This document shows, piece by piece, positions 1-11,565 of a stretch of 64,000 nt of DNA. A program made the translations under genes and the position numbers. How positions within the stretch are numbered: the first letter of the stretch is position 1; each line of letters begins with the position of its first letter. The stretch is taken from assembly GCA_023525975.1 (NCBI GenBank), contig CM042039.1, forward strand, positions 12,120,501-12,184,500, in the 5' to 3' direction. The DNA comes from Smallanthus sonchifolius. Lineage: Eukaryota; Streptophyta; Magnoliopsida; Asterales; Asteraceae. Below the pieces are notes generated by a model. The model was given only the letters and a program-made list of their open reading frames with translations, searched no databases and was not told where the DNA came from.

Positions 1-336
1 TATCGCTTTAGTGAAAAAAGTAAAATTCAACAACAATGTTTTATTTATCTCTTCCCACTCTTAGTTTGAGTTTATCTCCTCTCTCCTAAATTTTTTTAAG
101 AAAAGTATAAAAATATGCATATATGTATTCATTTGTGCATATAGTGTGAGTGCATATATGCATTTAAAAAAACGACTATAAATTCGAGGTCTTTTAAAAC
201 CAAACCTTAAACATATTGAAATGTACATGAATTCTAGTCAATTTATAGTATAAATAGAGCAAGAGTTAATGCGGTTCTCACGGTTCTTAACATATTGTTG
301 TTCTCAAAAGAACATACCCCTATATATATATATATA
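1..336. other. AT-rich intergenic sequence
   Basis: No coding potential, RNA gene or recognisable transposon end is visible here. The short open frame on the minus strand (243-521) is low in complexity and runs into the next element, so I do not treat it as a gene. A short TA run at 321-336 borders the element that follows. Confidence 0.5.
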
Positions 337-2627
337 CAAAGGCTCAAAACTCTAAAAAGTGTAGGAAGAAATCTCAGCCCCAAGATCTTTATGATTTGTG
401 GCTGAGATTCACGCGGTGACATTTTTGTAAATAATACCAAGTGGAAAAGCACCAGGAAGTGTATTAAGGGAAGATCCAAGTCAAAAAAGTGCACATATAA
501 GTCACATGCTATTTCCTCCATTTTTTAAACGTTCATAACTTTTTTATACGTCATTATTTTTTTAAAAAAATTTCACTATAAAATCGAGCGTTTTTTTATC
601 TTTCCGACGAGTATGGTATTGCTATATTTATACTCTTTTAAATCGTTTTTGTTTTGATGACATTAAAGTGGGTTTTTTTGTACATGATGTTTTAGATTTA
701 TGATGTTTTCAACTGTATGTTTTTCTAGTTATGGTGTTTTACATATGTGGGTCATTTTCAACATGCCGTTTTAGCTTTTTTGGTTATAATGTTTTCAACA
801 TTACGATTAGTTTTTTTTATTATATATATATATATATATATATATATTTAAATCGTTTTTTTAAATAACATTAAAGTGAGTTTTCCCAAACATGGTGTTT
901 TATATTTATGTAGTTTTAAAGCTATGGTGTTTTTAACCGAGTGTTTTTCAATATAAAGCTTTTCTGGTTATGGTGTTTTACACATGTGGCCATTTTGAAC
1001 ATGACGTTTTAGCTTTTTTGGTCATGGTGTTTTCAACATTACAATTAGTTTTTTTTATTATATATATATACTCTTTTTGAAAAAAAATTCATCATAAAAT
1101 CGAGCGTTTTTTTTCTTTCCAACGAGTATGGTATTGCTATATTTATATACTCTTTTAAATCGTTTTTGTTTAGATGACATTAAAGTGGGTTTTTTATACA
1201 TGGTGTATTAGATCTATGGTGTTTTCAACTGTGTGTTTTTCTAGTTATGGTGTTTTACATATGTGGGCCATTTTCAACATGTCGTTTTAGCTTTTTTGGT
1301 TATGGTGTTTTTAACATTACGATAGTTTTTTATTATATATATGTATATATTTAAATTGCTTTTTTTTATAACATTAAAGTGGGTTTTACCAAACATGGTG
1401 TTTTATATATATGGTGTTTTAAAGCTATGGTGTTTTTAACCGAGTGTTTTTCAATATAAAGCTTTTATGGTCATGGTGTTTTACACATGTGGCCATTTTA
1501 AACATGACGTTTTACCTTTTTTGGTCATGGTGTTTTCAACATTACAATTAGTTTTTTTATTATATATATATATATTCTTTTAAATCGTTTTTATTTAAAT
1601 AACATTGAAAGTGAGTTTTTTTTCAACATTTTGTTTTAGATCTATGGTGTTTTTTCAACATAGAGTTTTTTAGATTATGGTGTTTTTCAACATAGAGTCT
1701 TTTTAGTAATTGTGTTTTACACCTAGAGGCCAACTTCAACATGACGTTTAGCTTTTTTGGTCATCGTGTTTTCAAAATGACAGATTTCAACATGGTGTTT
1801 TTGGTCATGGTGTTTTAGTTTTTTTATAAACTCTTTGATAAATCATAATGACAAATTATGATCCAACATGACGTTTTAGTTTCTTTATAAACTCTTTCAA
1901 CATGGCGTTTTAGTTTCAACATGTGTTTTTAGAATCACAATGACAAATTAAAACGTCAAATTTTCACATGGTGTTTTTGTTCATGGTGTTTTCACATGGC
2001 GATTTAGTTTGTCATTGTATTTTACAACTGTGACGTATAATTTATGTTGAACTACACGTTTAAAAAAAGGTAAAACACCATAAACACAAACATAGCAAAA
2101 TACCATGTATATGAAAGTTAAAGTATAAAACACAATAAAAAACTAATCGTCAATTCCAAAAGTGTATAACACCATGACAAAACAAAAACGTCATAAACAT
2201 AAATATCATAAAATACATGTATGTAGATGTTAAAATATAAAACACTATGTGTAAAATGCATAATTTCAAAAACCATGTGTAAACTCCATAAAACACCATA
2301 AAACACCATAAAAATTCAAAAGTTCAAACAACACCCAGTTGGTGGGTTTTTGTTTTTTTTAATATATCAATATCATACTCGTTGGAAAGATAAAAAACGC
2401 TCGATTTTATGATATAATTTTTTTTTAAATAATGACGTATAAAAAGGTTATGGACGTTTAAAAAATGGGGGGAAATGACATGTGACTTGCATGTGCATGT
2501 ACTGATTCAAAGATCTTATGTTTTGACACAACTACCCTTTCCCTTCTTTTCTATTCTTGAACACGTGTCGAGCTGAGAATTCTCACTATACTTTTTAGAC
2601 TTTTCTCCCTTTCTAGCCTAATCCCCC
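337..2627. mobile_element. long-TIR foldback (MULE-like, non-autonomous) element
   Basis: The two ends are inverted copies of each other. The sequence around 340-400 (ctctaaaaagt, then atctcagc) recurs inverted around 2570-2605. The better conserved inner part (about 521-620: ttttttaaacgttcataac, aaaatcgagcg, gagtatggtattgctat) recurs inverted at 2360-2462. Arms are roughly 270-290 bp and diverged. No transposase is present. The 7583-8660 element has a closely similar inner arm, so the two probably belong to one family. The outer boundaries fall in TA repeats, so the target duplication cannot be read with confidence. Long arms with a coding-free core fit Mutator-like non-autonomous elements; the class is inferred. 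Confidence 0.6.
560..1592 (+). repeat. tandem duplication, about 516-bp period, inside the foldback element
   Basis: The block starting with aaaatcgagcg and ending with a TA-rich run occurs twice head to tail (motif at 580-590 and 1096-1106). Each copy is made of two related halves of about 210-260 bp. Each half reads: aacattaaagtg, tggtgttttacacatgtgg, cattttgaacatgacgttttagc, and a TATATA tract. Further degenerate halves run on to about 2000. This is internal amplification of transposon sequence and has no coding content. Confidence 0.65.
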
Positions 2628-2769
2628 TCTATATATATATTACATTCTTACTTTTATGCATGTTATAGTACTTTGGTTACGGTTTTGCTCATATATTATT
2701 TAATTACGTATTTATCAAAACACCAAGAAATTATATCTAGACAAAATTATATTGAAGACACTTGCAAAT

Positions 2770-4026
2770 TTGTAAGTCTTGTATGATCTTCACTTTAACC
2801 CTAAAGACACTACTTTGTTTTACAAATTAGAAAAAAGGTATTCAAAATTTCATAACTTAGCTTGCCGATTCGAAAGGGAGTTTGTAAGCAAATCAAACTT
2901 ATTTAAATTTCTATCTTTTGAGAGTTACTCGTTCGTTTTAATTTTCATAACTTTTTTTGAGAGTATTGCATTTCATGAATTTGAATTTCTATCTTTTATG
3001 AGTTATTCATCCGCTCTAATTTTCAAATAATTGTTTGTGATAAAATAAATCGTAAATTTAAACTATATGAAACCCTAGCTAAATGATGGGAGTACTTATG
3101 TAATTTGCTCATATTTATATCCATATCTTTAAATTTAAACTGATTACTTATCTAATTTACTCATATTTATATCTATATCATTAAATTTAAACTAATTTAC
3201 TCATATTTATATCTATATCATTAAATTTAAACGTATAGTAGTTATCTATCTCTATTTTATTGTTTTTATCTCTAAATTAGAGAGTTTTTTTTTATACTTT
3301 TATAGTTATCTTGTATTATATTATCTTTATATATACTTATGAGTGATGAAATGCTAAAAACACTAAAATAATTTTTTTTTTTTTTTTTCAATTACTTTCA
3401 TGGTTTGAGGCTACCATCTTCACATGTATGAACCCCACGTCCATCACAATGCACCTCTTGAATCATTCTATAAACAACCCTATATCTATGCCTCAATCCT
3501 TGTCAATACTGTTCCAATATCGGCTCCCTTTGTCCCAAGTTTCAACACCATAGCCATCATACTTGTGATCATCCCAATAACCTTCTAACTCCCATTTATG
3601 TTGTAGTTATAAACTCCACTTCCAGAACACTCCCCTTTGTATAACTCAACTTTATACAAAAATATGAAATTGAAGATGAGCCGATAGTCTAGTGGGTGTG
3701 TTGTGGAAGTGGAGTTTGTTACTACAACTTAGACGATAAATCCTTGTTTCTGTTTCGGTTATTTAATTAATAAATTTGTTCAACAAATTATTTTAGATAA
3801 CTAGTAAACTTTAATTATATAAATATCAGTGTGATTTACTAAATGATTTAGAGTTATATTTTGCAATCGAGTATATGAGTAGTAATATAGGTGATTTGAT
3901 TTGGTCACTATTTTACAACAAACATTATGTGTTTATTATTAACCAAATAGTGTGTAACTTCATTTACATTTTTTAGAAAAAGAATAAGATAAGAAATTGA
4001 ATCTTTGTTCATGATCTTGAAAGATT
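2770..4026. repeat. diverged dispersed repeat (copy A, first part)
   Basis: No gene is visible. Sequence around 2779-2890 (ttcactttaaccctaaagacac through tagcttgc) recurs diverged near 27532-27620. Sequence at 3240-3330 (a Leu/Ile-rich AT stretch ending tatctttatatata) recurs near 4390-4470, 27010-27125 and 28490-28565. The 83-codon open frame at 2779-3030 lies in this repeat, is Phe/Ser-rich and has no domain I recognise, so I leave it uncalled. The parent element class is unknown. Confidence 0.45.
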
Positions 4027-4165
4027 CACTACTAAAAAAATGAAAAAATTTGTAACAGCAGTTTTGTGGAAAATTTGTCGAAATTAGCCGTTAGCGACAA
4101 GTTTCCAACAAAAACTATTGTTTGTTGGAAAAAAAACTCCGTAGAAAATGTATTTTCCGACAAAA
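4027..4165 (+). mobile_element. CACTA transposon terminus
   Basis: The string CACTACTAAAAAAATG at 4027-4042 is a classic En/Spm-type terminal inverted repeat start. It is followed by short subterminal inverted motifs (tttccaacaaaaactattg, then tttgttggaaa). No matching end (a tract ending TTTAGTAGTG) was found downstream. It is therefore a solo end or a decayed element. Confidence 0.5.
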
Positions 4166-5584
4166 AGTATTGTTTGTGAACCATCAATCATGCCCGGTTT
4201 GAAAAATATTTGGGCTTATGTTCACTACGACCAAGTTGAAGTCATCTGTAAGATGTTAACATGTAATTATCGTGTCTCCCGATACGACTTAAAGAGAGCA
4301 TACGATAAGCCGTCAGACCGAAAAATATATATTATGTATTATATTTATACCTATATCATTGAGTTCAGAAGTTATTATACTCATCTCTCTCTGTTTTATT
4401 GTTCTTATATCTACATGTATTAGAGATATTTTGGATGTTAATAGTTATCTTACAATTTATTATCTTTATATATAACCAGATTATGGGTTATGAAATACAC
4501 ATAAAAACATTCAAAAACACCAAAATAAAATCTTCTTTTTTTTCATTTACTTTCATGGTATCAAGCTTTAAGTTTTAGCCATAATATACCAATGCCATTT
4601 TTAAAAAGGTAAACACCAAAACATGTATTTTATCCGCAAAATATTCTCCAGCTTACGTATCACCTTCATACCTCCCATTCAAGTTATAGTATCACTTTCC
4701 TTTGTTGTATACCTTCATCAAGAATCTTGAATTTGTATGTTCCTCGAATTGAGATAACCAGACATATTCATACAACAATAAATATTAAATGAAGATGAAG
4801 AAATGAACCGTGGAGTATTTTGCAGAAAAAATGCATGATTTTAGTGTGAGAGAAGAACGCTACAGAAAGCAATAAAAAAAAGTATACAAAGATAAAAGGA
4901 GATCAATAGCGCTCAAGGAATTTTATTTTTATGAGTTATCCTTGAATGAAGTTATCATATTTATGGTTAATATAATTTTATATGATAAGATAAATTTAAT
5001 AATAGAAGATGGCAGAAACCACTACAAGATTCTGACCCTATCTCGAGGACGATTGTCGTCGTCATAGGGTCTAAAAGTCGTCGGGCTAATGCCGTAGATG
5101 TATCCGGAGGACATCTCCTCGAGATAGAGGTTGTCGGGAATGCTTCGTAGTAATAGGTCAAAATAGTCGTCGACACAGACTACTAATTTCTCTTGTGATT
5201 TCACGTGTATCAAGATGTGGGCTATGTTTGCATTATTTAATTAAAATATCTTTTTTTTAACCCAAACTCACACACTTTAAATTTACTTCAAAACTTATAC
5301 CACTTGTTTATGACAGGACAGAACCCACAACCGTATGGGAATCAGACGAATGCAACACACCTTTATATCATTGGGCCAAATGCCTTTTGGTATTTAATAT
5401 AGCTATTCAACTAATTGCTTAAGATAGTTAACTAGTTAACTTTCATACCAATACCAATGTGACTTCCTAAATCGATGATTTTATATTGAAAACTGGAATG
5501 TCCATTGTACCAAATGATGCTGAATTATATTGTATTTTTCAGTCGAATATTTGAGTAGTAATATATGTGCTTCTATTGTATTAC
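4166..5584. repeat. dispersed repeat copy A (second part) with a GC-richer CACTA-like patch
   Basis: No convincing gene is present. 4390-4980 is a diverged partner of 28490-29040; both contain a run reading ttcatggtatca, then gcaaaatattct, then atgataagataaat. 5440-5584 matches 3800-3960 and 29440-29600. Between them, 5036-5175 is locally rich in gtcgtcg/cgacgac motifs like those of the CACTA subterminal region at 44700-45000, so it may be a CACTA fragment. The two overlapping minus-strand frames here (about 4967-5213) show no family I know. Confidence 0.4.
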
Positions 5585-5592
5585 GATTTTAC

Positions 5593-5961
5593 CAATGTTT
5601 TCAGAACCGGATCAGACGTCGAACCGGATTTAAGAACCGGACGACGTCATAAATATTATAAAAATATATCAATCCAAACAACCATTAATCCTTTCAAAAA
5701 CCACCAACAAGTCAATTTCAATAATTTTAAACTAACAATTACTTACGAAATACGAAGCCAAGAGACTTAAAAAATATTAAAAAAAAAAATACTCAAGCGG
5801 TTCGACCGGTCCGATCACCCGGTTTCCGGTCTGACCGCCGGTTCGACCGGTCCGACCACCGGTTCGCTGCAGAAACGGTTCAACATATGTAACCGGACCG
5901 GTCCGACCACCGATTCCCGGTCCGACCGGTCCGACCGGCCGGTCCGGTTTTCAAAACACTG
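5593..5961. mobile_element. hAT-type MITE with exact 8-bp target-site duplication
   Basis: The element starts CAATGTTTTCAGAACCGGAT and ends CCGGTTTTCAAAACACTG, which are imperfect inverted repeats. The octamer gattttac flanks it on both sides (5585-5592 and 5962-5969). The core is a run of ggttcgaccggtccga-type repeats. Length is 369 bp with no coding capacity. It interrupts a copy of the dispersed repeat also seen at 3800-3960 and 29440-29620, which independently supports the boundaries. Confidence 0.85.
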
Positions 5962-6143
5962 GATTTTACAACAAAATAGGTTTACTATCAACTAAACATT
6001 AAGTAACTTTTTAATTAAGTGCTTAAATTGCTTATAAGATTAATTAATCAGATAAGTAAAACACCAAATTAGGGCGATTCACATGTTTGAGAAACTCAAC
6101 CGAATAGAAACTCAATTTAGGTAGTAAGTGTTCTCATTATAAT

Positions 6144-6807
6144 GGTCCGTTTGGTATGGGGTAATGGAATGGACAAGGGAATAAAATGAACGAGCTTGGA
6201 CAAAGGAATGAAATGGACCATTCCATTGTCTTGTTTGGTTACCATGAGTGAATGGAATAAATCATTATTTTATGTTGTTTGCTAGGCAAGAAAAGATGAA
6301 GGAATAAAATCGGTGATGAGTGGCGGTAGTGGTGGTGGGTGACGGTAGGTGATGGCGGCGGTGGTGGGTGGTTGTGGGGGGGGGTGGCGGTGGTAGGAGG
6401 TGGTGGTGGGTGGTGGAGGAGGCGATAGTGGTGGTGGTGGGTGGTGGCGGCGACGGGAGGCGGGGGTGGGTGGTGGTGGTGGGTGGCGGTGGTGATAGCG
6501 GCGAGAGATGGCGGTGGGTGGTGGAGGTGGAGGCAGCGGCGGAGACGGTGGTGGGTGGTGGAGGCGGCGGTGGTGGTGGGAGGTGGTGGTGGGTGGAGGG
6601 TGTGGTGGTGATGAAGGGTGAAAGAGGGGATGGAATGAAAAAAAAAAACAAGGGAGGTAGATGGAATGAATTTGAGGGATTTAGAGGGAGTGATATTCCT
6701 TGTGGAATGAATGATTCCATTCAATCGTCCAACCAAACATCATTTTTTCATTCCCTCGCAATCGTCCATTTCATTCCACCTCTCATTCTTGTATACTAAA
6801 CGCGACC
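6144..6807. mobile_element. Tourist/PIF-Harbinger-like MITE with GGT-rich core
   Basis: The left end GGTCCGTTTGGTAT pairs with the inverted right end ATACTAAACGCGACC. Subterminal sequence on both sides is rich in 'attccattc/gaatggaat', typical of this MITE type. The middle (about 6318-6610) is a purine-biased (ggt/ggc)n tract. That tract produces long open frames on both strands (Gly/Val/Arg-rich one way, Pro/His/Thr-rich the other); they are low-complexity artefacts. A 3-bp TAA-like duplication is possible but offset by one base. Confidence 0.55.
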
Positions 6808-7068
6808 TAAATGTAGGCTTTATTGAGAGGGGGTCACAAAGTTGTTTGACTTGTCAACCTTGTTAAATTTAAATATTGTTTGTGAAAACTCGCGTATGCA
6901 TCAAAATAATTATATTTATTTTATTATTACTACTAAATTAATTATGATTAATTTGCTTAGGATTCTATATGCATTTTGAGTCGGGTTACAGTGTTAGTAA
7001 TGGTTTTTGCTATTATTTTCTTGTTATGATGATTATATACTTGAGTCAAATGTTTCTTTTATAAACTA
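6808..7068. other. AT-rich spacer, nothing recognised
   Basis: Short AT-rich stretch between the Tourist-like element and the small Helitron. I see no open frame, repeat unit or terminal structure in it. Confidence 0.4.
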
Positions 7069-7391
7069 CTAGGTTAAAATCCCATGTATTACACGGGTTA
7101 AATAAATATAATATTATATATTCAGTAATAAAAAAAAATATTTTTTAAAAACTCATGTTTTACACAGGTTGAATAAACCCGTGAAATAAAATATAATCTG
7201 TTAATACATACACTCGTCAAAATATGTCAGAAGATTTATTAATATAAAGATTAGTATTTTCTTTAAAAATATATTATTATTTTTGGATAGTGGTGTAATT
7301 AATAGGAGAGAGAAACGAGAAAAAAAATGATGAGGATGAATGTGGAAGCGACATGTGGCATAGAAAACCTTTATTTATTATATAGTATAGA
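7069..7391 (-). mobile_element. small non-autonomous Helitron
   Basis: On the minus strand it begins TCTATACTATATAATAAATAAAGG (7391 downward) and ends with the hairpin-like CCCGTGTAATACATGGGAT followed by a CTAG end at 7069-7072. It is flanked by A at the 5' side and T at the 3' side, as expected for Helitron insertion between A and T. The 5' start matches those of the Helitrons at 40794 and 42952. It has no coding capacity. Confidence 0.75.
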
Positions 7392-7582
7392 TTCGTTCAT
7401 TTACATTTTCAGATAATATCATTTATGATCAAATCATTTATCATAAGTTCAAACTATATGAAACCTTTGCTAAAGTAGGAGCTTACATATTTATTCTTCT
7501 GTATATGTGGTTTGGATCTTCTTATATAAAAATACCCGTTAAAAAATTATGCAAGTTTAATTGTTAGAAATTTAAATATATA

Positions 7583-8660
7583 GGGGAGGTTCAAATAAAA
7601 AGTACAATTTAGCTAAGAAGCCTAAGAAGCAATCACATCCATTCATATGGATGATCAATGGTAGAAATTTAAGTGTAAAAAAATAAGGGGTGGAACGGTA
7701 TTTAAGTAATAGTTACTTTTGTTGAATTTTTTTAACTTCCCCCACTTTTTTAAAACGTTCATAACTTTTTCATAGGACATTATTTTTTTTAAAAATTACA
7801 CCAAAAAATAGAGCGTTTTTTTAACTTTAATTTGAGTATAGTATTGCTATTTTTTTTATAAAAACAAAATCGACGCTTAATGAAATTGTAATTTTTTACG
7901 TAAATGTGCTGGTTTCTAGTAAAACAGTATAATTTAGCACATTAAAAATTTGCTGGTTTCTGGTAAACAACACAATTTACGTAAATATGCTGGTTTCTTT
8001 AATTTGTGATACTTTTAGTCAATTAATATGTGCCTAATTTGGTAGCATTTTTTAAAAATAAAAATTTAAAACATCCATACACCAACAAACGATTCAGTGG
8101 TTGGCAACAAAAAAGCTTATGCATCAAAATGTTATTTTGTGCTGGTTTGATATAGTAGTTTTGTTGTGCTGGTTTTGTTTGTGGCTGGTTAGCTAAGAAT
8201 AACAAGTTACACGATTAACCGTGTTGTTTTGGTGTTGTTTTATAGTAAAACAACACAATTAATTGTTATGTTCGGTGTTGTTTTATGATAAAGCAGCACA
8301 GTTAATTGTGCTGTTTTACCAGAAACCATCACATTTACGTAAAGTAGCATAATTTTATTAAGTGTCGATTTTGTTTTTACAAAAAAAATATAGCAATACT
8401 ATACTCGAATTAAAGGTAAAAAAACGTTCGATTTTATGGTGTAAGTTTTTTTTTAAAATAAGGTCGTATGAAAAAGTTATTTACGTTTAAAAAATGTGGG
8501 GGAATTTGAAAAAAAGTCAACAATTGGGTTTTCCAAGAATGCCCCTCTACCCCTTGTTTTTTATTACAAATAAATCACTATCATTGATCATCCATTTGAA
8601 TGGATAAGATTGATTCTTAGGCTTCTTAGCCAAATTGTATTTCTTAGGGGAGCCATCCCC
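7583..8660. mobile_element. long-TIR MULE-like non-autonomous element, exact 10-bp duplication
   Basis: Terminal inverted repeats begin GGGGAGGTTCAAATAAAAAG on the left and, inverted, GGGGATGGCTCCCCTAAGAA on the right. They continue through ctaagaagcctaagaa and atggatgatcaatg, then an inner arm with aaacgttcataactttt and a gagtatagtattgctat motif (7740-7860 and 8380-8500). taaatatata stands on both sides (7573-7582 and 8661-8670). The core is gctggtttctggtaaa-type repeats. A 9-10 bp duplication with long arms fits Mutator-like elements. Confidence 0.75.
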
Positions 8661-8689
8661 TAAATATATATTATGTACTAGTGTTAGAA

Positions 8690-8706
8690 CCCGTGTATTA
8701 CACGGG
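8690..8706 (-). other. Helitron 3'-terminal hairpin
   Basis: CCCGTGTATTACACGGG forms a 7-bp stem with a 3-nt loop, 8 bp from the CTAG terminus at 8678-8681. The same palindrome with the same spacing occurs at the 43298 Helitron end and, diverged, at 41170-41190. Confidence 0.75.
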
Positions 8707-8814
8707 GTTATAAATAAAATAAATATAAAACAAAATACAAATTGAGATTAAAAAACTGATGAATACAATTCAACTATTTCAATAAATATTTCTTTGTATA
8801 CAACGATGAATATT

Positions 8815-9172
8815 TTGTTTGAAAATTTTTTCATCCTTGTATAAGGCTAAAATCTTTAACCCGTCTCTGTTTTTAACTTTTGAAAGTGTAACATATAATT
8901 GACCATGCGTGAAAACCGGTTATCTCAAGAACAATCCAACCCTATAGTGACTGACCCTGGCTCTTATTTATTGTCATGACGAAACAAACCGAGAGTGAAA
9001 ACTGTCTTCTTTGTAGCTTGAAAGGAATTCGTTTGTTTGAAGGTGTCAAAGTAATTTTTAGAATAAATGTGCGAATTCCAATATTGCTTCCAGAAATAAT
9101 CTCTGACTCGATAACACGATTACCAAGATATTTAACTTGTAATCTAGTTTCATTACATAACCCATTTGAAAG
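8815..9172 (-). pseudogene. Helitron RepHel helicase C-terminal remnant
   Basis: Read on the minus strand, the segment encodes a run typical of the Pif1-type helicase tail of plant Helitrons. In order: NGLCNETRLQVKYLGNRVIE, a SGSNIG stretch, IPFKLQRRQFSLSVCF, MTINKSQGQS (the conserved helicase motif V/VI neighbourhood), then a stop where the family reads a Val/Leu, and a degenerate YVALSRV-like region. At least one in-frame stop and shifts are visible, and only about 120 codons remain. It lies next to the 3' hairpin, exactly where the helicase ends in autonomous Helitrons. It shows that this element descends from one with its own Rep/helicase. Confidence 0.75.
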
Positions 9173-9587
9173 TTAAAAATTCATGATGAGAAGATGAATT
9201 AGAAGCATACAATTTATTTCAATGGCATACAAATCAAATAATTTCTTGTTTATTCCAATGGCATATAAATCAACTAATTTCTTGTTTTCATAAATTTAGT
9301 TAATTTCACATGATCCTTTTTTTTAATTTATTATTGAAAAGCCTTGTATTTTTCTAAAAAACAATATCAATTTGTATAACTTTTGTCTAATTTACCTACT
9401 GCATTCCATTGAAATAAATTCAACGCCAATTTTTTAGTCTAATTTATCTATCATATGTCATTGAAATAAATTTAACAATAAAAATTCCAAGAATGTTGTC
9501 ATTAAATAACGTAAGATGGGTAGAATTGAGAACTCAACTTCATCATATATCAAGATCAAGACAACAAAAAAAAATTGTTTTTTTTTT
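9173..9587. other. AT-rich Helitron interior, no gene seen
   Basis: Contains a local imperfect duplication (tttcttgtttattccaatggcat at about 9240-9265 against earlier tttcaatggcatacaaatcaa). No domain or splice-bounded exon is recognised. Confidence 0.35.
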
Positions 9588-9674
9588 TTACTTTTTGGAT
9601 GAACCAAAACCTCCAAATCCCATCATAGCTGCAACATCAGGGTCTACTTCAATTTCCTCTACTGCCTTCTCTTT
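9588..9674 (-). pseudogene. captured terminal exon resembling SNU23/ZMAT2 (C2H2 spliceosomal protein)
   Basis: A splice acceptor (ttaaacag) precedes an 87-bp open segment on the minus strand that ends in TAA. It encodes 28 residues with EIEVDPDVAAMMGFGG then FGSSKK at the C terminus. That ending resembles the extreme C terminus of plant SNU23/ZMAT2, a U4/U6.U5 tri-snRNP zinc-finger protein. The rest of the gene is absent; a 26-bp mini-exon-like piece with AG/GT borders lies upstream at 9744-9769. It sits between helicase remnant and ALKBH8 fragment in the same orientation, so it is best read as captured. The family call rests on memory of the tail motif and is moderately sure. Confidence 0.55.
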
Positions 9675-9769
9675 CTGTTTAAGAAACAAAATTAATACTC
9701 AACATCAATGCTTCATACCATTTCAATAATGATGGAAGCTCACCTAATTGTTGTGTTAACATTTCTCAT

Positions 9770-10147
9770 CTGCACCAGCAAACATGAGAGACGTGATTTG
9801 ATCAATACTCGATATTACAACCGGTTTAATCATCAAATTGTGATGCAATGCATCATATGTCAATCATCATCAGTGGAGGTAGATCAGTAGATCTAAAAAA
9901 TGGTGCTATTAAGCCTAGAACGGATGAAAATTGAAGTATGTTGTTATTTTGTGTAAAAACAGTACACTATTGCCTTGGAAAAAGATTTGGCTTTATATAT
10001 GTTGTTATAGCATGCATTTGACAACATGTTTTAAACTGTAACCTATGCAGTTAATGGGGAAAAATATCGGTTATCGGTCAAGTACCGATATTTGAGATAT
10101 CGGTTCTCGCGGTGAGATATCGATGATTTTTATATCATGCATAAACT

Positions 10148-10189
<42 letters not shown>

Positions 10190-11534
10190 TTGGTTCATAT
10201 CAAAACCCTACTTTCATGAGAAAACCCTCAAACTTCACCATAATCCATGATGACCTTCATCCATTTTCATCCTATGGTCATATTTTGCACCGATGTTTTG
10301 CATAGACTGTAATCACATTTATTTTAGTCTTATACATTTCATCCTATGAGCTTCATCAAACAGTTGACAACTTTTAAGCAAATTGGAGATTACCCCAACA
10401 AAGTTTTATACTTGTACTTAAAAAATGGCGGAGTTGAGTTTTGCCATTAAGAACTTACATCATAGCAAAATTCATAGCCATAATGTTGAACCCTTCTCTT
10501 TGCAAGACTATGCCAAGGGCTTGAATTAAATGCAGCAACTTATGCCAAGGCCTTGCACCAACTGCAGCAAGCAGATGTTGAAAATATAAAAACAAAAAGA
10601 AGAAAAGAAACAATATGATCTTTACTTAAAACATACAAATACGATAAGCCAACATGGGTAAATTTTTAGTATGGATCGAAATGGGTCAGATAGGGTGAAC
10701 CAACGTACATTTTTTCTCTTTTCATTTCTGAAATTACTTAAACGGTTAATGTGTTATCTTTCATCTTATCAGAAAGATCGATCTTTCAACATCAACAAAT
10801 TATGGAATGCTTATTTGGAGGCTCATATAGTCATATGACTTGAAATTTGCGTCGAAGATCATCTAAAGATTACTTACTTGTGACTGTGATTAGTTGAATG
10901 TTGGTAAACCAATGGAAGAATATGCTAATCTGTTGAATCGGGCTCAAACAGAAGGCTATTAAACACGTTATGGATGTTGGAATGTATTCCGATGTTCAGA
11001 AATGATGTGCTTCAAGAGATGGTATGCTTTTCTTATTATTTAGGCCCTTTTTTTTAACTGAAGTAGCACACTTGCCAATCTACTCAGCGTGAACCTTTCA
11101 AAAGTAAACTATGGGACAGATTTTTTTTTTCTTCTTATTTTAGCAACTTGTGTAATTTGTGGTTTTTTAGCACAACTTCGCGTAATTTGCGATTTTTTAG
11201 CACATGTAGAAAATATTTTTGCACTTGTAAAAATCAATTCCACCAATTATTGCTTTAAAAATCAACAATATGAATTTATCTGAAACATGTTTCCTATTCT
11301 ACCTAATATGTGTCTCAGAGCCCTGCTTGGGAGAGACGGCCAAAGTTATGAGACAAAGGTTTATTTCACATTCAAGACAAATCTCAATTCAGTGAAAGAT
11401 GTGTACTTCTCTTTGTTAGCTAATGACTTGCAATTTCATTACCAGATATAGTCTAGAGCATGATGGTCGTATTATTGTTGGAAGTTGACTGCCCTAAAGA
11501 AACTGACTTGTGTAAAAAGTAATAGTCTTATACA
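9770..11534. other. Helitron interior with decayed exon-like pieces and a TA microsatellite
   Basis: No intact gene. A (TA)n run lies at about 10152-10186. Weak plus-strand coding-like stretches occur at about 10906-10962 (GKPMEEYANLLNRAQTEGY, then a stop) and 11317-11440 (LGRDGQSYETKVYFTFKT, then NLNSVKDVYFSLLANDLQ, then a stop). I do not recognise either. Their plus orientation matches the plus-strand Helitron-like end at 11535-11565 rather than the enclosing minus-strand element. Confidence 0.35.
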
Positions 11535-11565
11535 GCCCCGTGTAATACACGGGTCTATAACATAG
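11535..11565 (+). mobile_element. second Helitron-type 3' end, plus orientation
   Basis: CCCCGTGTAATACACGGG is followed by tctataacatag and then T, resembling the 3' ends at 8678 and 43327 except that the terminal tetranucleotide reads ATAG rather than CTAG. No matching 5' TC end was identified on the plus strand. It may be the end of a smaller Helitron nested in, or fused to, the large one. Confidence 0.4.

Noticed and set aside
2779..3030. 83-codon plus-strand frame
   Set aside because: Low-complexity Phe/Ser/Leu peptide in a diverged dispersed repeat; the partner copy near 27532 does not conserve the frame.
6239..6799. Three overlapping frames of 143-165 codons on both strands
   Set aside because: They arise from the (ggt/ggc)n core of a MITE; composition is Gly/Val or Pro/His/Thr only, with no domain or gene context.
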